A stretch of DNA of 64,000 nucleotides from contig CM060704.1 of NCBI GenBank assembly GCA_030686995.1, forward strand, positions 169,452,218 through 169,516,217. Direction: 5' to 3'. The stretch is from Artemisia argyi (taxonomy: Eukaryota > Streptophyta > Magnoliopsida > Asterales > Asteraceae). Made by a program: the position numbers and the translations under genes. Positions 21,469 through 32,285 of the stretch are shown piece after piece. The first letter of the stretch is position 1. Each line of letters starts with the position of its first letter. A model generated the notes under the pieces. It was not told where the DNA came from, ran no database searches, and saw only the letters and a list, made by a program, of their open reading frames with translations.

Positions 21469-22066
21469 AAGGTCGAAGTGAATTTTTTGAATATCTTTTT
21501 GAAAAATCGTGTTTTGTTAAGCCTTCCTCTACTTTGTATATATATTTCTATAAAAATTCAAAAATTCAAAACACTTTTCCTAAAGTGTTTACAAAAATAC
21601 CAAAAAAATAATAAATTTACAGCCTCAACTCTCCCGTGGAAGGGAGGGCGTTGTAAACCAAAAAAGTCTCACAATATAACAAAAAACGTGAAATTAGTTG
21701 TTTATCGGATTATTTCAATTACTACAACCGATTAAGCGGGAAATACGGAAGCTAAGACATTAAATTGCTAGCTGTAGAGAGAAACACTCTTCTTTCCCGT
21801 CCCGTCGCGCGTGGTTTTGAAAGAAACGGTTTTCGATTAACGTAACATTTTAATAAAAAAAAAACAAAAGAAATAAAAAGTTTTTGTGATAAAAATATAT
21901 AAAAACAAAGAGATTTTTCTTTTCTTTTTCTTTTTCTTTTTCTTTTTGATTTTGCTTTTGGTGTATGCACACCCGCTCTTCTTTTGAGAGTCTTATATCA
22001 CCTTTGTCAAATCCCGAAAGGATAATTCGACAGACACACCGTGTCCTTTTCCTTAACGTTGAGGAA
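21469..22066 (+). other. untranslated leader of element B
   Basis: About 600 bp between PBS and the gag ATG. It contains a run of TTTTC repeats at about 21916-21946. No ORF is supported. Confidence 0.6.
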
Positions 22067-23828
22067 ATGGATCCAAATAATCAACACCCTCCAGTGGGTG
22101 GTGATGAAAACCAACACATGCCGGCTCCCGATCTTCGAACGATGGAGGAGCTGTGCCAACCCACGATGCATGGTAGAGGTGGCCCGATTGTCCCTCTAAA
22201 TATTGAGGCTACGGATTTTGGACTTAAGCACCACATGATACAACAAGTCCAAAATTCGTGCCAATTTCACGGATTACCGGGTGACGATGCAAATAAGCAT
22301 CTCGATAAATTTTTAACCGTCACCCAAAATATGAAGCAAAACGGGGTCTCCGATGACGCCCTCCGTCTCTCTCTCTTCCCCTATTCTCTAACGCAGCCTT
22401 CCCAGGAACTCGATTCATACTTTCAATGAAATGGTTTCTAAGTTCCTGGCGAAGTATTTTCCGCCATCGATGGTGACGAAGTTGAGGAACAATATTAGCA
22501 ATTTTTGACAACTTCCCGATGAGTCTTTATTCGAGGCTTGGGAACGTTACAAGCTTGCCATTGATCGTTGTCCAAACCATAACATGCTTCTCGTCACAAT
22601 AATTGATACATTTTATAATGGTTTGACTTTACGACATCGGGACACGATCAATGCTGCAGCTGGTGGTACTTTCATGAAACGTCGTCATGAGGATTGTTAC
22701 GAGCTAATCGAGAATATGACTGCCCATTACAACTATTTGGATTCCTCAGCCGAGAGGAATGAGCCAATAAGATCGACTGCGACTCTAAACTCTTCTTCTT
22801 CTAATCCCGAGTTAGCCATCATGAATAAGAAACTTGATGATTTGTCGACGGCTATGTTAAGAATGTACCAAATGATGCCGAATCAAGTAAAAAACACACA
22901 AGTTAATATGGTCAATACCGTTTGTGAAACTTGTGGTGGTCCCCATTCATACCTTGAGTGCCCAGCCTCCGGTGGCTTTGGTCAAGAGAACGTGTATGCT
23001 GCAAACATGGGTGGCAACGGTTACCCACAACCTCAAGGAGACCGTAATCTCCTCAGCTACCGATCCAGCAATTACCTTGGACCACCCGGGTTTAATCAAC
23101 CAAATCAAGTGAATCAGGATAACAATGTGCAAAACCGTAATCATCAATTCAACAACAATCAAAATCACAACCGCGGAAATAATGGTTTTCAAGGACAAAA
23201 TCAGAATTTTCAACAAAATCAAAACCGGGGAAATTACCACCAAAGCCCGTCTCAAGGGAACAATTTTCAAAACAATGGGAATTTTCAGAATAACAAACAT
23301 GGAAACTTTAATCATGGAAATCAGAACAATGGCAATTTTCAAAACCGTGGGCAAAATTTCAATAATCAAAATCAAAATGTTATTCCAAATCCGTCGCCCA
23401 CGGAAGAGTTGATTAAACAATTGATTCAAAGTCAACAAGTTTTAATTGCTAAACAAGAGGAAACAACGAAGTTATTTGCAACTCAAATCAATGATCTCAA
23501 CAAGCGTTTAAATGATCGACCCTCGGGCTCTGGAACGTTGCCAAGCAACACGATCGCTAACCCGAGGGGCGATGCAAAAGCGATCATAACAAGGAGTGGT
23601 GTTACTTATGATGGACCGACGGCTCCGACTACCTCTTCTTCTCTACCCCCCAAAGTAGTCGCCCGTGAACCTGAGGTGACAACGGATACGGAATTCCTAT
23701 TAATAATGGAAGGACCGAAGACATCCAACCTCCGTTGGTCCAGACATCTAAAGGAAAGGAAAAAGTTGTTAATGATAATGAAAAGGAAACACTGGTTAAA
23801 ACAAATTTGCCATATCCGTCACGATTAA
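22067..23828 (+). pseudogene. gag: gag polyprotein of element B, frameshifted
   Basis: ATG at 22067 (MDPNNQHPPVGG) is chosen over the upstream ATG 21965 because related gags begin just before such a Pro-rich stretch. The core has LPGDDANKHLDKFLTV and [10 protein letters not shown], then the knuckle [13 protein letters not shown] (CX2CX3HX4C) and a long Asn/Gln/Gly-rich nucleocapsid-like tail (about 23090-23390). Breaks: a frame-changing deletion at about 22393-22405 removes several core residues; TGA at 22506-22508 stands where Arg (CGA) is expected; the frame is lost again at about 23697, so the last 40 or so codons are out of frame. Gag and protease were probably one continuous frame originally. 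Confidence 0.88.
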
Positions 23829-24997
23829 ACGAACAAAAGCACCGCGAGAAGGATAAAAACCAAATGGAAAAGTTCTATCAGATTTTTCAAGAGTTACACT
23901 TTGATATAAGTCTCGCGGATGCTATACTTTTGATGCCAAAATTTGCTTCGATGCTTAAAGGTCTTTTGAATAATAAGGAAAAGCTTTTTGAAATGTCAAG
24001 GACTCAAATGAACGAGAATTGCTCAGCGGTTCTTCTTAAAAAGCTACCAGAAAAGCTTGAAGACCCTGGCAAATTTCTTATACCGTGCAATTTTCCGGGT
24101 ATGGTTCAATGCTTCGCCTTGGCCGATCTTGGTGCTAGCATTAACCTAATGCCATTGTCAATTTGGAAAAAGTTGTCTCTCCCTAACTTGACACCGACGC
24201 TTATGACCCTTGAGCTTGCCGACCGATCTACGTCTCGTCCAATTGGCATAGCTGAGGATATTTTTGTCAATGTTGGGAAATTCCATTTCCCTGCAGATTT
24301 TGTGGTTGTTGATTTCGATGCCGATCCACGGGTTCCTCTCATTCTCGGGAGAGGATTCCTAAGGACCGGTCATGCTTTAATTGATGTTTACGATGAGCAG
24401 ATTACTTTACGTGTGGTAAATGAAGCCGTTGCTTTCAATCTTAACCAAACCGCGAGATACTCCTCCGACTACGATGTTTCTTCCGTCAATCGAATCGATG
24501 TTATTGATGAAGCTACGGAGGAGTATTCTCAAGAACTTCTTGGTTTCACCGACAATGCTTCGAGTGGCAATCCCACTCCTTCTTTTGAACCAATCGTCTC
24601 CGATTCTTCCCCTTCCCTCACTCCGTTTGAGGGAAGTGATCTCGCTTGGGAAGAAATCAATGCTTGTCTTTCAAATGAATCATTTTCACCAGAAATTGAT
24701 AATAATAACTTTGATCCGGAGGGGGACATTTTATTAATTGAGAAATTGTTAAATGGAAACCCGATTGTTACTTCCCCTCTGATGGACCTAAAAATGGCAG
24801 ACGTAAAAGAAGTTAAGCCGTCTATTGAGAATCCTCCGGAGCTCGAGCTCAAGGATTTGCCTCCTCATCTCGTATACGCATACATGGAAAAAAATGATAA
24901 ATTGCCCGTTATAACATCAAAAGGCCTTAAAGATGAGGAGAAGATACGACTCTTAGATGTGCTTTGGAAGCATAAAAGTGCGATTGCGCACTCATAA
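23735..24997 (+). pseudogene. protease and linker of element B pol
   Basis: ORF of 420 codons. After a linker ([20 protein letters not shown] and ENCSAVLLKKLPEKLEDPGK) comes a retropepsin domain with active site ADLGAS (Asp131, in the DLG form usual in this plant lineage) and the second conserved segment VPLILGRGFL. This aspartic protease would cleave the Gag-Pol precursor in the particle. The C-terminal 200 residues (acidic, Ser/Pro-rich, then ELKDLPPHLVYAYM) lead to RT. The true frame begins upstream of 23735, broken at about 23697. The ORF ends at TAA 24995 because of a deletion just before RT. Confidence 0.88.
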
Positions 24998-25742
24998 GAT
25001 TCTACTTGAAGAAAATCACAAAGCTTCCGTCCAACAACAATGACGGGTTAATCCACAAATCCATGAAGTGATCAAAAAGGAAGTTATTAAACTCCTTGAC
25101 GCTGGAATGATTTATCCGATCTCGTATAGTTCACGGGTTAGCCCGGTTCATTGTGTCCCAAAGAAGGGTGGAATCACTGTTGTGAAAAATGACGATAATG
25201 AGCTTATACCTACTCGACTTGTGACCGGATGGACAGTTTGTATCGACTATCGCAAGTTGAATGATGCGACACGTAAAGACCATTTCCCGCTCCCTTTTAT
25301 GGACCAAATGCTTAAACGTTTAGCGGGAAATGAGTTCTATTGTTTTCTGGATGGCTTTTCTGGGTACTTTCAAATTACCATTGATCCCCAGGATCAAGAA
25401 AAGACCACTTTTACTTGCCTGTATGGAACGTTTGCCTATCGTAGAATGCCCTTTGGCTTATGTAACGCTCCAGGCACGTTTCAACGGTGTATGATGGCCA
25501 TTTTCTCCGATATGATTGAAAAAACCATGGAAGTGTTCATGGACGATTTTTCCGTCCATGGAAATTCTTTCAACTCTTGCCTCTCCCATTTGGAAAGTAT
25601 GCTAATTTGGTGTGAAAACACTAATTTAGTTCTAAATTGGGAGAAGTCCCACTTCATGGTTAAAGAGGGCATAGTCCTTGGCCATAAGATATCCAAATCT
25701 GGGATTGAGGTGGATCCGTGCAAAAGTCGATGTTATTGCTAA
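24998..25742 (+). pseudogene. reverse transcriptase of element B, frameshifted
   Basis: RT palm and fingers. Recognisable blocks are CIDYRKLNDATRKDHFPLPF, DGFSGYFQI, RRMPFGLCNAPGTFQ and the catalytic FMDDF (Asp pair at 25542-25547). It copies element RNA from the tRNA primer. Upstream, the link to the protease ORF is lost by deletion at about 24990-24997, and an in-frame TGA lies in 'caacaatgacgg' (25042), where CGA is expected. At about 25722 a frameshift moves the next segment into another frame, so this ORF ends early at 25742. Confidence 0.9.
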
Positions 25743-25926
25743 ATTACCTCATCCTACGACCGTTAAAGGAATCCGAAGTTTCCTTGGTCATGCTGGTTTT
25801 TACCGACGTTTTATTCAAGACTTTTCCAAAATAGCCCGGCCTCTGACCCATCTTTTAGAAAAAGACGCTCCGTTTAACTTCACAAATGAATGCGTTGATG
25901 CATTTAATATCTTAAAAAGAAGTTAA
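25725..25926 (+). pseudogene. RT thumb/connection segment of element B
   Basis: In a third frame: DVIAKLPHPTTVKGIRSFLG then FYRRFIQDFSKIARPLTHLL, the usual end of gypsy RT. It is linked to RT by the frameshift at about 25722 and to RNase H by a second indel in an A-run at 25913-25921. Confidence 0.85.
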
Positions 25927-27713
25927 CGGAGGCACCAATCTTAGTTGCCCCCGATTGGAACTTACCATTTGAGCTAATGTGTGATGCAAGTGATTATGCC
26001 ATTGGTGCAGTTCTGGGGCAACGTAAAAATAAGTATTTTCAACCGATACACTATGCAAGTAAGACCATGAATGACGCCCAACATCACTACACAACTACCG
26101 AAAAGGAAATGTTAGCAGTTGTCTATGCTTTTGAGAAATTTAGGTCTTATTTGTTGCTTAAAAAATGCATAGTGTATACGGACCACTCAGCCTTAAAGTA
26201 CTTAATGGCAAAGCAAGATGCTAAGCCACGCTTAATGCGGTGGGTTCTTTTGCTCCAAGAATTTAATGTTGAAATACGAGACAAGAAAGGAGTTGAGAAC
26301 CTTGCTGCTGATCACCTTTCACGACTTGAGAACCCCCATCAAAGTGTTCTTGAGAAAAAGGAAATCAATGATGCATTTCCTCTCGAGACACTTGTGAGTG
26401 TGACTAAACTTGACCAAAGTACCCCATGGTTCGCCGATTTTGCGAATTACCATGCGGGGAAATTCATTAGGAAAGGGATGTCGTCCCAACAAAAGAAGAA
26501 ATTCTTTAAAGATGTCCAACATTATTTTTGGGACGACCCCTATTTGTTCAAAGTCTGTGCGGATCAAGTGATCCGGCGGTGTGTTCACGGTACGAAAGCC
26601 GTTGAAATTCTTATGGCATGCCATAGTGGACCCACGGGGGGACATCATGGTGCCAACTTCACCGCAAAGAAAGTATTCGATTCCGGCTTCTATTGGCCGA
26701 TGATATATCGGGATGCCCATGAATTGGTGAAAACATGTGATTCTTGCCAATGTCAAGGGAAAATTTCTCCAAAAGATGAAATGCCGCAAAATGCGATTCA
26801 AGTTTGTGAAATTTTTTATGTTTGGGGCATCGATTTCATGGGGCCATTCCCGTCATCTAGAGGAAACAAGTACATTCTCGTGGCCGTCGATTACTTATCC
26901 AAATGGGTTGAAGCGAAGGCGCTCTCCACCAATGACGCACGAGTTGTTGTTAAGTTCTTAAAGAGTCTCTTTGCCCGATTTGGTGCACCTCGAGCCATCA
27001 TAAGCGATCGTGGGACCCATTTTTGTAATGATCAATTTGCCAAAGTAATGCTTAAGTATGGTGTCACACATCGTCTTTTCACGGCTTATCATCCACAAAC
27101 GAGTGGTCAAGTTGAGGTCTTCAATCGTGGTTTAAAACATATATTAGAAAGGACAGTAGGAGAGCACCGTGCCTCTTGGGCCGACAAATTAGAAGATACA
27201 TTATGGGCTTTCCGGACCGCTTACAAAACTCCCATTGGGTGTACACCATATAAGCTGGTTTACGGGAAAGCTTGTCATTTGCCCATCGAACTTGAGCATA
27301 AGGCCTACTGGGCCTTAAAACATGCCAACTTTGACTTGAAAACTTTGGGTGATCACAGAAAAGTTCAATTGAATGAGTTAGTCGAACTCCGTGATCAAGC
27401 TTACGAGAATTCTTTGATATATAAAGAGAAAACAAAAAGAATCCATGATGCCAAGATCAAAGACCGCGTTTTTAACGTTGGTGATCAAGTGCTACTTTTT
27501 AACTCTCGTTTGAAGATATTCTCGGGTAAGCTTAAAACCCGTTGGTCTGGACCATTCACAATAGCCCAAGTTTTCCCTTATGGTACCATTGAGTTAGCTC
27601 AACCCGATGGTCCCAACTTTAAGGTGAATGGTCACCGATTGAAACATTATTTTGGAGGGGATGTACCAACCATGGTAGTCCCGGATCTACAAACTTTCCC
27701 CAAGGACGATTAA
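25921..27713 (+). CDS. RNase H and integrase of element B (undamaged 3' part of pol)
   Basis: Open frame with 578 codons from ATG 25977; the frame enters at about 25921. Residues 1-120 are RNase H, with catalytic candidates Asp3 (MCDASDY), Glu42/44 (TTEKEML), Asp69 ([10 protein letters not shown]) and Asp112 (AADHLSR). Residues 175-578 are integrase: an HHCC zinc finger (His216, His223/224, Cys254, Cys257), a DDE core with Asp286 (WGIDFMGPF), Asp344 (ISDRG) and Glu380 (SGQVEVFNR), a 35-residue spacing, and a C-terminal RWSGPF segment at 523-528. No chromodomain follows, which fits Athila/Tat rather than chromoviruses. The domains look intact, but the precursor cannot be made because upstream frames are broken. 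Confidence 0.92.
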
Positions 27714-27757
27714 ATTCAGGGATCGAGTCAAGCAACGTGGCTCGGAAATCAAAAACA

Positions 27758-27783
27758 AAGCGCTTCGTGGGTGGCAACCCATG
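27758..27783 (+). other. conserved post-stop motif (family B)
   Basis: AAGCGCTTCGTGGGTGGCAA then CCCATG, 45 nt after the pol stop. It matches the family A motif except at two positions and forms TGGGT/ACCCA with loop GGCA. Confidence 0.75.
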
Positions 27784-28406
27784 CTTATCCAATTTCATCT
27801 TCTTATTTTCTATTTTCTAACAAATAACGTGAGGAGGGGGTGCCTCTTCTACTCTTGTGTTCCGTGGTTGTTTGTGGTGTTTATTAGGATTGTCCGTGAT
27901 TTATGATGACTCTCGTGCTCGTTATCTTCTCTCCGCTCGAGTTTCATTCATCGGTGCTTATTGGAAATCCTATATCCGTGAATTATATCGACTAACGTTT
28001 TCTTTGGCATACTTAATAAATGGCCCTAGAATTTTGTTAGGATTACCTTAACCTGTAAAAACATTGAGGACAATGTTTCATTCTAGTCTGGGGGAGGATG
28101 AATCATCGATTCAATTTTGACCTTGCATTTTTCACATGTTGTGCACTCTTGCAACTCCGTTTTTCCACCAAAAATAAAAAAAATTGAAAATTTCAAAAAT
28201 TTTGAAGAAAAATCAATGAAAAAGTCATGAAAAAGCACAAAAAAATGAGAAAAAGTGAAAAAAGTTGTGCAAAAATATAATAAAGTTTGAATAAATATTT
28301 TGACACCTTGTTGACTTTCTTGCTGGCAAGAGTAGGAATAAATATTTTGACTTGACCGGGCGTGTTGAGCCCGAGCTTGTTCCCTTAACCAATGATAATC
28401 ACATAA

Positions 28407-28604
28407 GCTTGTGCTAGTTTTGTACTCCAGGAGCTATAAAATGCGAATTCTTTCTTACGAATCTACAAGTTCCCGTACTTGACTTTATACATGCGCAGCT
28501 TAAAAGCTTTCGCTAGTCTTTTACATAAGGAGCTAGAAAACGCGAATTCTTCTTCTAAAATTTGCAAGTTTCCGTAACTGACTTTATATATGCGTGGCTG
28601 ATTA
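28407..28604 (+). repeat. diverged tandem duplication, 2 x 99 bp
   Basis: Both units run 'gctt..gctagt..t.taca..aggagcta.aaa.gcgaattctt' through 'gacttta.a.atgcg..gct'. Possibly a partial third unit follows. Confidence 0.7.
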
Positions 28605-29302
28605 TCAGCTAAGTATTCGCTGGTTTCATTATTTGGAATCTTAAATTGCGAAGAGCGAGAAATGATAGAGTTAGATGCTAAATGTGGAGTAGTGGTTCTC
28701 TTTAGAGCTCATGAGAGGTACTTGTGGCTTTTTACTCCCATCAGATACGTCACCAATATATAATAGATGTTCTAGGTTAATTAGTGGTATTTCGGTTTGA
28801 ATAATATTTAGTTCTTTGTTTTCTTAAGAGAATTTTTTCTTTAGAAGTTGGGTACATATCAAGGAACATCAAAAATAAGAGCAAAAAGTGAAAAATCAAA
28901 AGTCAAAAATTGATTATCTATGTGGTTTTGGAGCTACCCGATAAGCTTCCATTGATGTTATGAGAAAAGTCAAGAAAGAAAGAAAAAATGGAAAGTATGA
29001 AAAATAAGAGAAAAGTGAAAAATGAAGAAAAGTGAAAGTTGAAAGTTATGTTGAATAAAAGTTTGAATGTAAAATAAGTTGTTGGCGCGTGAGGTGCATG
29101 TGTGTAATTCTGAATTGGACACATGAGGTGCAGGTGTAGTACTCCGCAACTTATATTTATGATGTTGTATGTACCAAAAATTCCTTGATGTGGACCGAAT
29201 TCCTATTGCAGTGGTTCTTAAGAGAAAATGAATAACTACTTATCGTTTAAACTAAGGTGTCACTATCAGACTTAAAAATATTGAAACGAGAAAATATGAA
29301 GC

Positions 29303-30724
29303 TGATGCGTAGGGATTGCACCAGGCTTTATCTCTCGAGGGATCTCGAGAAGCGTACAACCCCCACCAGGCGGTGTACCTGATCGATGTAGTATAGTATA
29401 ATGACAAGTACCGGGGGATTGATCGTTCAGCTGGGAATAGTGTCGCTAGGATTAGAAAACCTAAAGACTAGGCCTAGAGATGAGGGATGATTCTTTATGT
29501 ATTTTTTTAGTTTTTTTAAAAAGCAAGTAAAATCTCGGTTTTGAAGGAGTTGGGAGGAATTAGTTGCTAGTCAACTAACCCAATTACTAAGATGCAATCA
29601 AAATAAAATACTAGAAATGAAAATAAACTAAATTAAGATAAAGGTGTGAGCAATATATGGGAGAATTGTGTTTACTTAGATTTCACTACTCCCTAGATAT
29701 CTTTTACAGGTTAATTACTTGTTACAGTTGCGTGGATGACGGATTGTATTCCTTAATACCATTCATGGGGTGGCGTACTTACTTCCCCAATCCTATAAGC
29801 GCCTACTTCACTCCTATGTCGAGCCGGCTAAGAAGCTCCTAACATGGGATCACTAGAATTTGCTCATGCATTAAATACAGTCAATAAAACCTAGTACACA
29901 TCGGTTCATGTTTCTTAAGACGTTCAAGCATGTTACACAATGGAGATCTGCCAGTTTTCTTAAGCCTAACATTGAAATCATTCATCCATTACAACTATAA
30001 ACAAGCAATCAACCTATAATTAACATCTAGGTTTCATTACATCTAAGCAAACACATGATAGATCTAGCCTAGCATGTTGAAATCAAGACAAGCATAAGAT
30101 ATATTCAAACAACACATAGACATATTGAATGAATTGAAAGAGGACTTATCTCAATTGAACATGAAAGGTTTCAAGGGGTGAAAACCCTTGAAAATACAGT
30201 AAAAAACGACCTAGGGTTTATTAGGTTCGACCCTAGTATTTTCCACACAAGTTCCTCCCTTAATGAATGAAAAATAGAAAACTATATATAGATTCTGAAA
30301 GGTGACGGAGTCAAGAACAAATTTCTGACGCCGTCATCTCGCCGCCAAATAATTTCTCGGACTGCCTAGATCTGGGTTTGACGCCATCATGTGTATTCCA
30401 ATTGCAGGCCGTCACCAAAAATACTCTTGACGCCCTTCTCTTGACGCCTTCAGGTTTTCTCTGGGTCGTCATGGATTTCAACCCTGTGGCCGTCACATTT
30501 TTCCTCTTGACGCCGTCAGGTACTGTTCTCAGCATGGAAAATTAAGTCTTTGTCGTTTTCTTCACTTTTATGCTCCAAAAACGTCGAAAATGCTTCCTTT
30601 TCTAGAATTCACTCCCAAAGTACCTAAAATCACAAAAGGAACGATTTAGGGCAATATTTGATCAAATAAATTCAATTCCGGGCTTAAATGACCCCCTAAA
30701 AGTGGTTCATTTTTCGCCTCATCA
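29303..30724 (-). repeat. family A LTR (minus), solo-like left LTR of the nested insertion
   Basis: Complete 1,422-bp LTR. On the minus strand it starts TGATGAGG and ends CGCATCA. Flanks are GAAGC on the left and GAAGG on the right. It is followed not by element interior but by 124 bp of element B sequence. TGACG array 30302-30520, tRNA-Asp-like segment 29381-29412. Confidence 0.88.
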
Positions 30725-30848
30725 GAAGGAATTCATTTCTCAACAAAAATAAAATATTGAGATACAAAACTTAGGACATGGGAGTAAGGAGTTTTCACAA
30801 GTAACTATTATGAGTAGTGTTAGCATCTAATTTGTAAATAAGCTGTGA
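30725..30848 (+). repeat. duplicated 124-bp piece of element B between LTR and interior
   Basis: Nearly identical to 35408-35531, the true right flank of the insertion. At 30849 it joins family A interior; at 35532 it continues as element B. Confidence 0.85.
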
Positions 30849-31208
30849 AACATCATTATGACTCGATACAAGCATTTGACTCTAACAAGTATGAATATAC
30901 ATGTTCACTTAATATTGTGGAGAATCATGATCGGTTTTGTTTATTAAAAAACATATTTGGGGTTTCCCTTTACACTTATCTTTTGCGAAATACCTTTGGA
31001 TGAAGTTAAGACTAGGCCAAACAACAAAATAAAGTATTTTCACTATTTTAGATTTGAAACATGATCTACCAACAATAAAAATAAAGCATGCATACGGAAA
31101 CAAATAACAAACAAACAAAAATAAAAATCACACAAAACATGGGTTGCCTCCCAAGAAGCGCTTTTCTTTATTTACGAGTCTTGTAGCTAGACTCAAGATC
31201 ATGGGTTA
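30849..31208 (-). other. remaining 3' noncoding region of the gag-pro element
   Basis: Matches the start of the 3' noncoding region of copy 1 (2028 to about 2400) in reverse. It contains the purine string at 30963-30978 and the 26-nt motif at 31138-31163. The rest of the tail is absent. Confidence 0.75.
31138..31163 (-). other. conserved post-stop motif (family A, minus)
   Basis: Same 26 bases as 2073-2098, 46 nt after the stop at 31211-31209. Confidence 0.75.
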
Positions 31209-32285
31209 CTACGTGATACGGGTGAGTTCCTCATCGAGGACATCTTTGGGATCAAACTTAGGTTTTAACTTCCTATCGGTTTTCTTAGTACGGTATGACC
31301 TTTCAAACTTTTCTCCATCCGGATCATACAAAATCATCTTCATATGCCATGATCCGTCACCTTCCTTAGGTGGCTTGTCCCACCTCCATTTACACTTATC
31401 TCCCTCTCTTTTCCACTTGTTCATCTCTATATTAATAGGCATTACGCTTAAGAACTCAATCATCTTCCTAAAGACTAAGGGGTCCTCAAAAGGGTCTAGC
31501 TCTTCATCTCTAGCTATGAGTTGTTCCACCGAATGTGTCTTATCGATGAAATCTTTTTCTAGATAGAATGGGCGTTGAGGTCCTATAAAGTTCCTTTCTA
31601 TCCAAGGTCCATATCTAGATGGTCTCCTATTCGTCTCTACCCAATGTGGTGTCGGTTCATCCTCACAATCGTAGCTATGTTTCTTAACATCATTTACCGA
31701 CCAAGTATCGCCCTCACCTACCGCTATCTTAGACTCCTTACAATCTATCATGGCGCTAGCGGTAGCTATAAATCCTCTCCCTACCAACAATGGGAATGTA
31801 GTGTCAATAACCATGTCTAGGACGTGAAAATCCGCTAAGATAGTTAACTTCCCTACGTGGACAACTACATCCTTAATCATTCCAACCGGGTGGGCAATAC
31901 TCCCACCCGCTAGACCAATCAATACCTCCGTCTCTTCTAACTTTCCTAGCTTGAGAGTGGTGAAAAGGGATAAGGGAATCAAGTAGAGGCTTGACCCTAA
32001 ATCGGCTAGTGTATCGAAAGCTTCGGATCTTCCTATCTTACAAGGCAAAACAAATATACCCGGATCATCAAGCTTTTTAGGCAACTTGTTTTGAACGAAG
32101 GCGGTCCCATTTTTACCTAGTTTAAACTTCTCATATTTTTCTAGGAGGGCACTATAGTAGGGAGCACGGGCTAAGACATCAATGACGGGGCGTTCAAGGT
32201 GAAGCTCCTTGAATTCATCGTCAAGGTCTTGCGTAGGAGGTGTTTCAACTATGTTTTTGACCGGTTTTATATCGGGTGTTTTATT
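31209..32285 (-). pseudogene. protease with unusual C-terminal tail (gag-pro element)
   Basis: The frame is the same as gag, after TAA 32288-32286, and runs about 358 codons. A linker (KPVKNIVETPPTQ) and PKKLDDPGIFVLPCKIG lead to a retropepsin: DLGSS at residues 28-32 counted from the Met at 32084, then FPLLVGRGFI near residue 95. Instead of RT there is a tail of about 150 residues (YGPWIERNFIGPQRPFYLEK, then CKWRWDKPPKEGDGSWHMKM and DPDGEKFERSYRTKKTDRKL) ending LDEELTRIT. I do not recognise the tail. Its DKP...DG...DR.LKP spacing faintly resembles an integrase C-terminus. The frame is free of stops, which is notable for a decayed element. Confidence 0.7.

Larger units (their letters stand above)
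27714..29302 (+). other. 3' noncoding region of element B, left part
   Basis: No coding sequence. It holds the post-stop motif (27758-27783), a purine-rich tract 'gtctgggggagg' at about 28085-28096, an A-rich stretch (28165-28300) and a diverged tandem duplication of 99 bp (28407-28505, 28506-28604). It ends at GAAGC, the target site of the nested family A insertion. Confidence 0.7.

Noticed and set aside
22947..23438. 163-codon minus-strand hydrophobic ORF
   Set aside because: The reverse complement of the Asn/Gln-rich gag tail, which gives Ile/Leu/Val codons. A shadow of gag.
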